In this document: one piece after another, positions 1 to 11,945 of the stretch
Position numbering within the stretch: the first letter of the stretch is position 1
Layout: each line of letters opens with the position of its first letter
NCBI GenBank assembly: GCA_014529385.2
Contig: CM043962.1
Span: 52,037,905 to 52,101,904, forward strand
Direction of reading: 5' to 3'
Origin: Adiantum capillus-veneris
Taxonomy: Eukaryota; Streptophyta; Polypodiopsida; Polypodiales; Pteridaceae
DNA length: 64,000 nt
Translations under genes and position numbers: made by a program
Notes under the pieces: generated by a model
Seen by the model: only the letters and a program-made list of their open reading frames with translations
Told to the model about the DNA's origin: nothing
Databases searched by the model: none

Positions 1-1710
1 GATCACATAGCATAGATGGGCTCCGCAATATACTACAGCTTCACCTGAAGCATAGTGCAGCACCCACATCCCGTAAACTGTTGGCAACTTAAGCTCGTTA
101 TGAGAAAGCATTAAAGATATCTGACTCCCTTTTACTGGCAGCCAAGACATCACTGACATAAGCATCAATAGGCATAGCATCCAAATCCAGCCACATTTGG
201 TACGTTGTCCAAGCAAATGAAAAATCCTGTGCATTTTATGCCGTATCAAGGATGATTCAGCATCATCACCCCCTCTAGCTTCATAGCCATCAAGAAAAAC
301 TTTGGGAGTCTCTCGACCTGTATCATCAAATGAATTTTCACCTGTTGGGATTTCAGCTTGATCATGAAAAACAATTTTATCCTGTAGATCTTCATACATA
401 GCATCCTCGGGAAAATCACCCTTGGAAGTGTCAACATTAATCAAAATTGTAGGAGTTATCTCCTCATGCAGTCCATCTACAAGCATAGATGTAAAATCCT
501 TGTCGACAACCTGTTCACAATCAATATGATCCAAGCAATCTTCATATTCCTCGATATCATCCTCTGCTTCCTCTTCTGCATCCATGTTACTTAGCAATAC
601 ATTATAGAGCTGTAAAGGCTCATCTGGCACCCCCTCTGAAGAGGTATATGCATCAGAAAGCTCTTCTATACTGTCATAAACATCTCCTTCAGATCTAGAC
701 ATAAATTCATCGATTATAGCATCCTCTTTTGTGATAGCATCATCTGCAAGCATATTGTTAGTAGCAATCATAGGTTCATTGACATCCTCAGGCTCATCCT
801 GTGCTGGGTCCACAATTTTAGTCACTTCATCAGCTACTGTGTATATAATAGCTTTGTTTATGCAATCATATGCAGTAGACATGTTATCCTGCTCGCCTAT
901 AGTGCTGATAATTTTAGAAATGTCCTGTAGAGGCTCACCTGCTTGATGAATTCCTTTAGAAGAAACCATGTCAAGGTCAGCAGCCTGTGAACCACTTACT
1001 ATACAGTTTATGTCTTCGCTTGAACCATTATTAGAGGTAGCGTCCATGCACGCAATCTTTGAAAAAAATTCTTATAAATCTGTTCTAGCTTTAAATTCAT
1101 TGTTTACCTTTTCGTCGTTGCTCAAATTAAGCTCCTCTCAAACTGAATCTGCTACTTCCAGCTCAACATTTTCTTTGGCTTTACTTCTTGCAGAAATATG
1201 CTCCCAGAATTCATCATAGTCGAGGATCTGCATCGGATCCCCTTCACCTTTACTGAAGACAACCTTATTTCGTTCAGTCATCTCCTTTATTTCCTGATCT
1301 AGAATCCTTGAGCTTTCGTAAATAAATTCCTCTGCAAAATACTCCCACCGTGTGGGATATTCTTCATTCATTTCTTGAACCTGCTTTTTGAAATCTGAGT
1401 TTACAACCTCCTCAAAAGCTGCAATCATCCGATCTTCTGGTACATTTCGGCTCTTCATCTCAGCTTCGTAACATACAATAAAACCTTCTGGATCATATCC
1501 TTGAAAATTATAATACTGCTCCCGAACAGCATCAAGTGCTAGCTCTATAGCATCATCAATCTGCTTTTTTAACTGCACGGCTTTCGCTTCCTGCAGACAT
1601 CCCTGAACCAATTCCATCAGTTTAGGAAAATCTGTAATTGCCAGATTTTTATCAAATCCATTGGCACTGAAATCTTCAATAAACCGATTTAACTATTATG
1701 GCATCTCCAT
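1..1710 (-). pseudogene. Array unit 1: gag-like/acidic long frame, 3' end off window, multiply interrupted
   Basis: This is the unit-1 copy of the frame that is best preserved in units 2 and 3. It would begin with Met-Glu-Met-Pro about 46 bases inside the LTR end. In-frame stops lie at 1,692-1,697 (TAA TAG, codons 5-6), 1,138-1,140 (TGA where unit 2 has CGA, Arg) and 1,072-1,074 (TAA, shared with unit 2). The N-terminal part has the helical, charged look of a retrotransposon Gag (YYNFQGYDPEGF, then YPTRWEYFAEEF). Downstream it is strongly acidic. The last codons lie beyond the left edge. It aligns with the other units without indels. It is a dead copy; the Gag assignment is inference from pattern and position after the LTR. 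Confidence 0.65.
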
Positions 1711-1755
1711 CTTTACCTCCCACCCCGGCTCGTTTCGCGTCAGGCTCACCAAATA

Positions 1756-4385
1756 TGTCGGGGGATATGTGTTCGCTACGTGAGCCGGGCAGGCGCCGGG
1801 CCTCTGGCTGTGGGAGGCGTGAAAGAGAGAGAACAAGAGACAATGACAGCTCTGCCAATCACCGCAATCATCAATTAATTCATTATTAAATTGAGTATAA
1901 CTTAGTCCTTAGCCAAGGCGGGCTGTTAACAGCGCCGTCACTTGGATCATCTGCTAACGAGGAGTTTAAGCTCCCGCTTTACAGTATTAACCGGGCTGTT
2001 AACGACACCGGACTTAACAAAAGGCTAATTCAATCTTTAACGGATGACGGTGATGGAAATTATCTCTTGTCGCTTTATCTGCTTCAAGTTCCATTAGATT
2101 CTGCAAGCTTCAATTCAATTCACTGCCTCGATCATCAAACTTCAGTTATTACCTAAGTGCATGCCTTCTCCTCTCCTGCTTTGATTCAAGACCCATGATT
2201 CAAGACCCAGCTCGCCATCTCAAGCCTGCTTGCTTACTTCAAGGTTCTCGTTTGCGTGTAAATCTCCTTCTCACTTTGCCTGCTCAAGACTCCACCTTGC
2301 TTGTAATCCTCTGCTCGCCTCGGCTTGCTTCGGCCTCGACAAGCTTCTTCTCGACCTACTTGCTTGCTTTAAGCTTACTCCCTTCCTTTGCTTGTTATGC
2401 CGAATCTTGGTTTTGAGTTTGGCTATCTTCTCCTACGACTGCTTGCGAGTCTTGGTTGCTCTCTCCTTTGGCCCTCATTGCCTTCCAAAGCTTCGAGAAC
2501 TCGAGAGAGAGAGAGACTTCGTACTTGCTTAAGCCGAGAGAGACAGATTTTGCCTTGCTTGGATTAGAGATCGATAGAGAGGAAGAACTCGCCTTGCTTG
2601 GCTTGGAGATTGAGAGAGAGAACTTGTGGATTGGAGGTCAAGAGAGAGAGCTCCCCCTTGCTTGCCTCTTTGCTTGGACTAGAGATCAAGAGCGAAAGCT
2701 CCTCTTTGCTTAGCTTGATTGGAGATTGAGAGCGAAAGCTCGCCCTTCCTTCCTTCATTATCTTTCTTCCTCGTTCAAGCTTCTTGCCCCTGTCTCCTTC
2801 GACCAAGCTCTTCTCTCCTACCTTCCTTGGCTTGCAATCCTCGTTCACTCTCTATCCTTTTTCCCTCTCCTCGTTTTCTTGCTATCCCGCGTTGGCTTTT
2901 CCTCCTTCCTTATATCTTCAATTCACATGCAAAGCCCCTAATAATAGCTCGTTTTTTCCCTAAGCAGTGGAGCCGGCGCCACTGACGTGGCATGGAAACC
3001 GGGCCTATGACGTGGCAGCTGTGAAATTTTACCTGCATGAAACGTGTCGCGGTTGCCACCGAATCAGAGCGCCATGCCATCCTGATTCTTTTTCGTCTAT
3101 GGCTCGCGCTCATCAGAGCATCGCAGCGCACGCTACGTCCTCCTCTTCCGCTTCCTGCGCTCGTTGGCTGCTTGCTTGCGCCATCTTTGCTTAGCTTCAC
3201 ACTTAACGGGTTTTATTGGGTGGCCATTGGGCGCCCATTTAATTTGGTTTGGGGCGGGCGGCCATGCCCCTTGGCCTTTGGTGCATATGGGAGGCCTCTC
3301 GGCCCTTAAACTTCATAAAGGCAGAACATTTGGCATGCATATCAACCTAGGCACCGTCGGCAATCATCACATTCCAAAAGACGACATTCTCGACTAAGAC
3401 CTCAACATTAACTTTTTGTGCTTTCATAACGGCACCACAACTGGCATGCATAGAAGCCAAGGCTTTGCCAGTTTTCTTCATCGGCGGCCAAGACGCTTGC
3501 AAGGGCATCACATTTAGCATACATGTCGGCCAAAGCACTGCCAAGCATTGGGCAGCTTTGGTTTGGGTCGACACCCCATTAAGCATACATATTGGTAAAG
3601 CATTGCCAGGCACCGCATTGCCAAGCACAACAACTGGTTTTTAATGACAATATCATCATGAATTTTATTGCTCATTTTAGTGTTGCAAACCTTGCCGCAA
3701 GCCATTAAGATGCAATAACCCTCGACTTCGTACTGCTCAAGCCATAGCTGTGTTGGAAATTTCCTGCTATGAGCAAAATCCAGTACATAATTCTTGTCAG
3801 GCTAAACATATCAACCAAACCATTGCTGCATGACGTCCCAAAACTTGGTCAATGTAAAAAAAATCCCAGATAGCACTTCGACCGAGGCGACCAGACTGGC
3901 ACGGAACCGGCCCCCGGCGAATCTTTAACGGCTCATATCTTGGCAACCGGAACTCCAATCACTGATCTGAAAAGATCGATGTGCTCCAAAAGTAGAGCAC
4001 TTAAGGCTCATGCATTCATTTCATCTCTATCACCTTAGGTGCAGTTGCCCAATCCGGTACGGATCTGCAATCGACTCGAACTTCAAAGTGACATAACTTC
4101 TTCACCGTGGCTCCAATCGACGAGCCGTAAAGACAGGCCGGTAGAGCACTGAGGGCACTACAGTTCTAGATCATAATCTCTGATTTGTGGTCACTGCAAC
4201 CATAATCATTTTTGGCATCGTTGAGGCATCTGTTGTCCCTTCTAAGCCGCATCTGGCATACATTAATTATTAAGCTTGTCCTGTTATCAAGCCCTGATCA
4301 CTACTCACTTAATGTGTAGGCTTCAAAGAAGCTTAGCTTGCATTTCTCTGTTTTTTTCTCTATATGGCTGCGGAGCTGCACGACA
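1756..4385 (-). repeat. LTR 1 of the array (2,630 bp)
   Basis: It spans from CGACA (at 1,756, reading as TGTCG on plus) to the TGTCG tip at 4,385. The middle (2,160-2,880) is pyrimidine-rich on plus with many CTTGCTT and GAGAGAGA stretches. The U3-like part (2,900-4,385) holds the TATA and paired TGACGTGGCA boxes. It also holds a loose internal repeat of the form TAACTT..CCAAT..GAGCAC near 3,930 and 4,090. It is longer than LTR 2 and LTR 3, which lack some segments. Open frames inside it, such as those near 2,230-2,530, are not supported as genes. Confidence 0.8.
2908..3017 (-). promoter_or_regulatory. LTR 1 promoter: TATA box plus two TGACGTGGCA boxes
   Basis: On the minus strand GATATAAGG (2,908-2,916) lies about 65-100 bases downstream of two exact TGACGTGGCA words (2,983-2,992 and 3,008-3,017), 25 bases apart. 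TGACG/ACGT words are known binding sites of plant bZIP factors (as-1, ABRE-like). Their position upstream of a TATA box inside an LTR suggests the U3 promoter, with start near 2,880. This is inference from motifs. Confidence 0.5.
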
Positions 4386-4397
4386 TTCACCCCCTCT
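4386..4397 (-). other. Polypurine tract of array unit 2
   Basis: AGAGGGGGTGAA on the minus strand directly abuts the TGTCG tip of LTR 1. The unit-3 counterpart is at 9,373-9,384 with one change (AGACGGGGTGAA). In LTR elements this tract primes plus-strand DNA synthesis. Confidence 0.6.
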
Positions 4398-4966
4398 GAA
4401 CCTGAACAGCCTCCGGTCTGTGCCAATAGCACTTCAATCTGCATCTGCTAACGGTAACTTAAGTTCTTTCCATCATTAGACTCACTTAACTGGTAAACGT
4501 ATGAAAAATGAAATAAGGCTTATACCATATCATCAATGTACTAGCTTAATCATTAGGTAGCCGTCCATCAAAAATCTCTGAACTGTATCTGCCGTATCTT
4601 CAAAGCATTCAATTATAAATATCATGTTTAGTGAACCCCGCCAGGTGCTCCAGTCAATGATGCACATGGCTTGACCATTAAGCTCTCTCTTAAGGAACCC
4701 TGTCAAGCTCAAGTATGCCTTGGTCTGTCTGCACACGGAATGGCCGTCAAGTTCTTTACTTCAAGTTCTGTTAGCAGAACCAACTCAAAAGATGTGAAGA
4801 TACTTTATTAATTGTCCAAAGAAGTTAGCAGGAAGCCATCCATGTTATCTTATTTAATGCATAACGAAACACTCTTCTAACTTAGCATAATCTAGAAAAC
4901 AAAATCTTGCAGCATGCAGCCTGCTACATCAGGCATCTGGTATCCTCTCCATCTGCAACTTGCACT
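4398..4966 (-). other. 3' untranslated part of array unit 2 interior
   Basis: This 569-base stretch lies between the stop of the long frame and the polypurine tract. No coding frame or motif is recognised. The matching stretch of unit 3 is 9,385-9,959. Confidence 0.55.
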
Positions 4967-6907
4967 TTAGTAACCCCAAGGATCAAATGAGATAATAAGG
5001 AATTGTCCACACATTGGGGCATCATAATATCCACATGAGCATACATTTCCTGTATCAATCATCATCAAGCATTTCTGGTGCAAATATGCTACCCCCGGTT
5101 CAAATAGTACGCAATTACTATCCATACTGATCAGTATCCATCCATATTGAATCTGCTTATGAACATCCTTAGAATCTCCTGGATCAAACACCATTGAGAT
5201 CACATAGCATAGATGGGCTCCGCAATATACTAGAGCTTCACCTGAAGCATACTGCAACACCCACATCCCGTAAACTGTTGGCAACTTAAGCTCGTTATGA
5301 GAAAGCATTAAAGATATCTGACTCCCTTTTACTGGCAGCCAAGACATCACTGACATAAGCATCAATAGGCATAGCATCCAAATCCAACCACATTTGGTAC
5401 ATTGTCCAAGCAAATGAAAAATCCTGTGCATTTTATGCCGTATCAAGGATGATTTAGCATCATCACCCCCTCTAGCATCATAGCCATCAAGAAAAACTTT
5501 GGGAGTCTCTCGACCTGTATCATCAAATGAATTTTCACCTGTTGGGATTTCAGCTTGATCATGAAAAACAACTTTATCCTGTAGATCTTCATACATAGCA
5601 TCCTCGGGAAAATCACCCTTGGAAGTGTCAACATTAATCAAAACTGTAGGAGTTATCTCCTCATGCAGTCCATCTACAAGCATAGATGTAAAATCCTTGT
5701 CGACAACCTGTTCACAATCAATATGATCCAAGCAATCTTCATATTCCTCGATATCATCCTCTGCTTCCTCTTCTGCATCCATGTTACTTAGCAATACATT
5801 ATAGAGCTGTAAAGGCTCATCTGGCACCCCCTCTGAAGAGGTATATGCATCAGAAAGCTCTTCTATACTGTCATAAACATCTCCTTCAGATCTAGACATA
5901 AATTCATCTATTATAGCATCCTCTTTTGTGATAGCATCATCTGCAAGCATATTGTTAGTAGCAATCATAGGTTCATTGACATCCTCAAGCTCATCCTGTG
6001 CTGGGTCCACAATTTTAGTCACTTCATCAGCTACTGTGTATATAATAGCTTTGTTTATGCAATCATATGCAGTAGACATGTTATCCTCCTCGCCTATAGT
6101 GCTGATAATTTTAGAAATGTCCTGTAGAGGCTCATCTGCTTGATGAATTCCTTCAGAAGAAACCATGTCAAGGTCAGCAGCCTGTGAACCACTTACTGTA
6201 CAGTTTATGTCTTCGCTTGAACCATTATTAGAGGTAGCGTCCATGCACGCAATCTTTGAAAAAAATTCTTATAAATCTGTTCTAGCTTTAAATTCATTGT
6301 TTACCTTTTCGTCGTTGCTCAAATTAAGCTCCTCTCGAACTGAATCCGCTACTTCCAGCTCAACATTTTCTTTGGCTTTACTTCTTGCAGAAATATGCTC
6401 CCAGAATTCATCATAGTCGAGGATCTGCATTGGATCCCCTTCACCTTTACTGAAGACAACCTTATTTCGTTCAGTCATCTCCTTTATTTCCTGATCTAGA
6501 ATCCTTGAGCTTTCGTAAATAAATTCCTCTGCAAAATACTCCCACCGTGTGGGATATTCTTCATCCAGTTCTTGAACCTACTTTTTAAAATCTGAGTTTA
6601 CAACCTCCTCAAAAGCTGCAATCATCCGATCTTCTGGTACATTTCGGCTCTTCATCTCAGCTTCGTAACATGCAATAAAACCTTCTGGATCATATCCTTG
6701 AAAATTATAATACTGCTCCCGAACAGCATCAAGTGTTAGCTCTATAGCATCATCAATATGCTTTTTTAAATGCACGGCTTTCACTTCCTGCAGACATCCC
6801 TGAACAAATTCCATAATTTTTGACAAATCTGTAATTGCCAGATTTTTATCAAATCCATTGGCACTGAAATCTTCAATAAACTGATTTAACTATTCTGGCA
6901 TCTCCAT
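4967..6907 (-). pseudogene. Array unit 2: gag-like/acidic/transmembrane frame, three internal stops
   Basis: The ancestral frame is 646 codons. Stops are at 6,890-6,892 (TAG), 6,578-6,580 (TAG for Gln) and 6,269-6,271 (TAA for Tyr); beyond the last stop 425 residues stay open (4,967-6,244). In order: an N-terminal Gag-like helical region (about 1-200), a very acidic middle with many Asp/Glu (about 220-480), and a C-terminal region with one hydrophobic segment (CGWIWMLCLLMLM, near residue 507) followed by about eight cysteines. No zinc knuckle, protease or RT is seen. The hydrophobic segment could anchor a membrane protein. The gene could be a Gag fused to a captured or envelope-like domain; I do not recognise the C-terminal part. 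Confidence 0.65.
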
Positions 6908-6952
6908 CTTTACCTCCCACCCCGGCTCGTTTCGCGTCAGGCTCACCAAATA

Positions 6953-9372
6953 TGTCGGGGGATATGTGTTCCCTATGTGAGCCGGGCAGGCGCCGGGCCT
7001 CTGGCTGTGGGAGGTGTGAAAAAGAGAGAACAAGAGACAATGACAGCTCTGCCAATCACCGCAATCATAAATTAATTGATTATTAAATTGTGTACAACTT
7101 AGTCCTTAGCCAAGGAGGGCTGTTAACAACGCCGTCACTTGGATCATCTGATAATGAGGAGTATAAGATCCCGCTTTACAGTATTAACCGGGCCGCTAAC
7201 GACACCGGACTTAACAAAAGGCTAATTCAATCTTTAACGGATGACGGTGATGGAAATTATCTCTTGTCGCTTTATCTGCTTCAAGTTCCATTAGATTCTT
7301 CAAGCTTCAATTCAATTCACTGCCTCGATCATCAAACTTCAGTTATTACCTAAGTGCATGCCTTCTCCTCTCCTGCTTTGATTCAAGACCAGCTCGCCAT
7401 CTCAAGCCTGCTTGCTTACTTCAAGGTTCTCGTTTGCGTGTAAATCTCCTTCTCACTTTGCCTGCTCAAGCCTCCACCTTGCTTGTAATCCTCTTCTCGC
7501 CTCGGCTTGCTTCGGCCTCGACAAGCTTCTTCTCGACCTACTTGCTTGCTTTAAGCTTACTCCCTTGGTTTGCTTGTTATGCCGAATCTTGGTTTCGAGT
7601 TTGCCTTTCTTCTCCTACGACTGCTTGCGAGTCTTGGTTGCTCTCTCCGTTGGCCCTCGTTGCCTTCCAAAGCTTCAAGAACTAGCTCGAGAGAGAGACA
7701 GATTTTGCCTTGCTTGGATTAGAGATCGATAGAGAGGAAGAACTCGCCTTGCTTGGCTTGGAGATTGAGAGAGAGAACTTGTGGATTGGAGGTCAAGAGA
7801 GAGAGCTCCCCCTTGCTTGCCTCTTTGCTTGGACTAGCGATCGAGAGCGAAAGCTCCTCTTTGCTTAGCTTGATTGGAGATCGAGTAGGAAAGCTCGCCC
7901 TTCCTTCCTTCATTATCTTTCTTCCTCGTTCAAGCTTCTTGCCCCTGTCTCCTTCGACCAAGCTCTTCTCTCCTGCCTTCCTTGGCTTGCAATCCTCGTT
8001 CACTCTCTATCCTGCAACTCCTTTTTCCCTCTCCTCGTTTTCTTGCTATCCCTCGTTGGCTTTTCCTCCTTCCTTATATCTTCAATTCGCATGCAAAGCC
8101 CCTAATAATAGCTCGTTTTTTCCCTAAGTAGTGGAGCCGGCGCCACTGACGTGGCATGGAAACCGGGCCTATGACGTGGCAGCTATGAAATTTGACCTGC
8201 ATGAAACGCGTCGCGGTTGGCACCGAATCAAGGCGCCATGCCATCCTGATTCTTTTTCGTCTATGGCTCGCGCTCATCAGAGCATCGCAGCGCACGCTAC
8301 GTCCTCCTCTTCTTCTTCCTGCGCTCGTTGGGTGCTTGCTTGCGCCATCTTTGCTTAGCTTCACACTTAACGGGTTTTATTGGGTGGCCATTGGGCGCCC
8401 ATTTAATTTGGATTGGGGCGGGCGGCCATGCCCCTTGGCCTTTGGTGCATATGGGAGGCCTCTCGGCCCTTAAACTTCATAAAGGCAAAACATTTGGCAT
8501 GCATATCAACCTAGGCACCGCCTGCAATCATCGCATTAAAAAAGACGACATTCTCGACTAAGACCTCAACATTAACTTTTTGTGCTTTTGTAACGGCACC
8601 ACAATTGGCATGCATAGCAGCCAAGGCTTTGCCAGTTTTCTTCATCGGCGGCCAAGACACTTGCAAGGGCATCACATTTAGCATACATGTCGGCCAAAGC
8701 ACTGCCAAGCATTGGGCCGCTTTGCTTTGGGTCGACACCCCATTAAGTATACATATCATCATGAATTTTATTGCTCATTTTAGTGTTGCAAACCTTGCCG
8801 CAAGCCATTAAGATGCAAAAACCCTCGACTTCGTACTGCTCAAGCCATAGCTGTGTTGGAAATTTCCTGCTATAAGCAAACTCCAGTACATAATTCTTGT
8901 CAGGCTCAACATATCAACCAAACCATTGCTGCATGAAGTCCCGAAACTTGGTCTAAAAAGACCGACGCGCTACAAAAGTAGAGCACTTCAGGCCCATGCA
9001 TTCATTTCATCTCTGTCACCTTGGCTGCAATTGCCCAATCCTGTACCAATCTGAAATCGACTCGAACTTCAAAGTTACATAACTTCTTCACCGTGGCTCT
9101 AATCGACGAGCCGTAAAGACAGGCTGGTAGAGCACTTCAAGCACTACAGTTCTAGATCATAATCTCTCATTTGTGGTCACTGCAAGAATAATCATTTTTG
9201 GCATCGTTGAGGCATCTGTTGGCCCTTCTAAGCCGCATCTGGCATCCATTAATTATTAAGCTTGTCCTGTTATCAAGCCCTGATCACTGCTCACTTAATG
9301 TGTAGGCTTCAAAGAAGCTTAGCTTGTATTTCTCTGTATTTTTTCTCTATATGGCTGCGGAGCTGCACGACA
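6953..9372 (-). repeat. LTR 2 of the array (2,420 bp)
   Basis: It has the same tips as LTR 1. It lacks two blocks present in LTR 1: about 60 bases near 8,757 and about 120 bases near 8,955. The latter removes the first member of the TAACTT..GAGCAC internal repeat. It separates interiors 2 and 3 and serves as the LTR of both. Confidence 0.8.
8072..8181 (-). promoter_or_regulatory. LTR 2 promoter: TATA box and two TGACGTGGCA boxes
   Basis: GATATAAGG on minus at 8,072-8,080, TGACGTGGCA at 8,147-8,156 and 8,172-8,181. Spacing is identical to LTR 1. Confidence 0.5.
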
Positions 9373-9384
9373 TTCACCCCGTCT

Positions 9385-9959
9385 GAACCTGCACAGCCTC
9401 CGGTCTGTGCCAATAGCACTTCAATCTGCATCTGCTAACGGTAACTTAAGTTCTTTCCATCATCAGACTCACTTAACTCGTAAACGTATGAAAAATGAAA
9501 TAAGACTTATACCCTATCATCAATGTTCTAGCTTAATCATTAGGTAGCCGTCCATCAAAAATCTCTGAACTGTATCTGCCGTATCTTCAAAGCATTCAAT
9601 TATAAATATCATGTTTAGTGAACCCCGCCAGACTCAAGTGCTCCAGTCAATGATGCACACGGCTTGACCATTAAGATCTCTCTTAAGGAACCGTGTCAAG
9701 CTCAAGTATGCCTTGGTCTGTCTGCACACGAAATGGCCATCAAGTCCTTTACTTCAAGTTCTGTTAGCAGAACCAACTCAAAAGATGTGAAGATACTTCA
9801 TTAATTGTCGAAAGAAGTTAGCTGGAAGCCAGCCATGTTATCTTATTGAATGCATAACGAAACACTCTTCTAACTTAGCATAATCTAGAAAACAAAATCT
9901 TGCATCATGCAGCTTGCTACATCAGGCATCTGGTATCCTCTCCGTCTGCAACATGCACT
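9385..9959 (-). other. 3' untranslated part of array unit 3 interior
   Basis: Near-identical to 4,398-4,966, with a few small indels. No gene is seen. Confidence 0.55.
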
Positions 9960-11900
9960 TTAGTAACCCCCAGGATCAAATGGGATAATAAGGAATTGTC
10001 CACACATTGGGGCATCATAATATCCACATGAGCATACATTTCCTGTATCAATCATCATCAAGCATTTCTGGTGCAAATATGCTACCCCCGGTTCAAATAG
10101 TACGCAATTACTATGCATACTGATCAGTATCCATCCATATTGAATTTGCTTATGAACATCCTTAGAATCTCCTGGATCAAACACCATTGAGATCACATAG
10201 CATAGATGGGCTCCGCAATATACTAGAGCTTCACCTGAAGCATAATGCAACACCCACATCCCGTAAACTGTTGGCAACTTAAGCTCGTTACCAGAAAGCA
10301 TTAAAGATATCTGACTCCCTTTTACTGGCAGCCAAGACATCACTGACATAAGCATCAATAGGCATAGCATGCAAATCCAGCCACATTTGGTACATTGTCC
10401 AAGCAAATGAAAAATCCTGTGCATTTTATGCCGTATCAAGGATGATTCAGCATCATCACCCCCTCTAGCTTCATAGCCATCAAGAAAAACTTTGGGAGTC
10501 TCTCGACCTGTATCATCAGATGAATTTCCACCTGTTGGGATTTCAGCTTGATCATGAAAAACAGCTTTATCCTATAGATCTTCATACATAGCATCCTCGG
10601 GAAAATCACCCTTGGAAGTCTCAACATTAATCAAAACTGTAGGAGTTATCTCCTCATGCAGTCCATCTACAAGCATAGATGTAAAATCCTTGTCGACAAC
10701 CTGTTCACAATCAATATGATCCAAGCAATCTTCATACTCCTCGATATCATCCTCTGCTTCCTCTTCTGCATCCATGTTACTTAGCAATACATTATAGAGC
10801 TGTAAAGGCTCATCTGGCACCCCCTCTGAAGAGGTATCTCCATCAGAAATCTCTTCTATACTGTCATAAACATCTCCTTCAGATCTAGACATAAATTCAT
10901 CGATTATAGCATCCTCTTTTGTGATAGCATCATCTGCAAGCATATTGTTAGTAGCAATCATAGGTTCATTAACATCCTCAGGCTCATCCTGTGCTGGGTC
11001 CACAATTTTAGTCACTTCATCAACTACTGTGTATATAATAGCTTTGTTTATGCAATCATATGCAGTAGACATGTTATCTTGCTCGCCTATAGTGCTGATA
11101 AATTTAGAAATGTCCTGTAGAGGCTCATCTGCTTGATGAACTCCTTCAGAAGAAACCATGTCAAGGTCAGGAGCCTATGAACCACTTTTTGTACAGTCTA
11201 TGTCTTCGCTTGAACCATTATTAGAGGTAGCGTCCATGCACGCAATCTTTGAAAAAAATTCATATAAATCTGTTCTAGCTTTAACTTCATTGTTTACCTT
11301 TTCTTCGTTGCTCAAATTAAGCTCCTCTTGAACTGAATCTGCTACTTCCAGCTCAACATTTTCTTTGGCTTTACTTCTTGCAGAAATATGCTCCCAGAAT
11401 TCATCATAGTCGAGGATCTGCATCGGATCCCCTTCACCTTTACTGAAGACAACCTTATTTCGTTCCGTCATCTCCTTTATTTCCTGATCTAGAATCCTTG
11501 AGCTTTCGTAAATAAATTCCTCTGCAAAATACTCCCACCGTGTGGGATATTCTTCATTCATTTCTTGAACCTGCTTTTTGAAATCTGAGTTTACAACCTC
11601 CTCAAAAGCTGCAATCATCCGATCTTCTGGTACATTTCGGCTCTTCATCTCAGCTTCGTAACATGCAATAAAACCTTCTGGATCATATCCTTGAAAATTA
11701 TAATACTGCTCCCGAACAACATCAAGTGCTAGCTCTATAGCATCATCAGTCCGCTTTTTTAAATGCACGGCTTTCGCTGCCTGCAGACATCCCTGAACCA
11801 ATTCCGTCATTTTAGGCAAATCTGTAATTGCCAGATTTTTATCAAATCCATTGGCACTGAAATCTTCAATAAACTGATTTAACTGTTTTGGCATCTCCAT
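9960..11900 (-). pseudogene. Array unit 3: best-preserved gag-like/acidic/transmembrane frame, two stops
   Basis: The frame starts at MEMPKQ (Met codon 11,898-11,900). It is open for 241 codons to TAG at 11,175-11,177, where unit 2 has CAG. It continues in the same frame from 11,159 to a second TAG at 10,572-10,574 (CAG in unit 2), and then to the natural stop at 9,960. The N-terminus shows PKQLNQF, YYNFQGYDPEGF and RWEYFAEEF, in the style of retrotransposon Gag. The C-terminus repeats the hydrophobic segment and Cys-rich tail of unit 2. Both stops are C-to-T changes at CAG, which fits deamination of methylated CHG cytosines. It directly follows the LTR, as a gag should. Confidence 0.7.
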
Positions 11901-11945
11901 CTTTACCTCCCACCCCGGCACGTTTCGCGTCGGGTTCACCAAATA

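Noticed and set aside
2195-3628. Many 60-100-codon frames in the array LTR, on both strands
   Set aside because: They repeat in all three LTRs but shift length and start with each indel, and lie in LTR sequence with promoter elements. They are not conserved as proteins.
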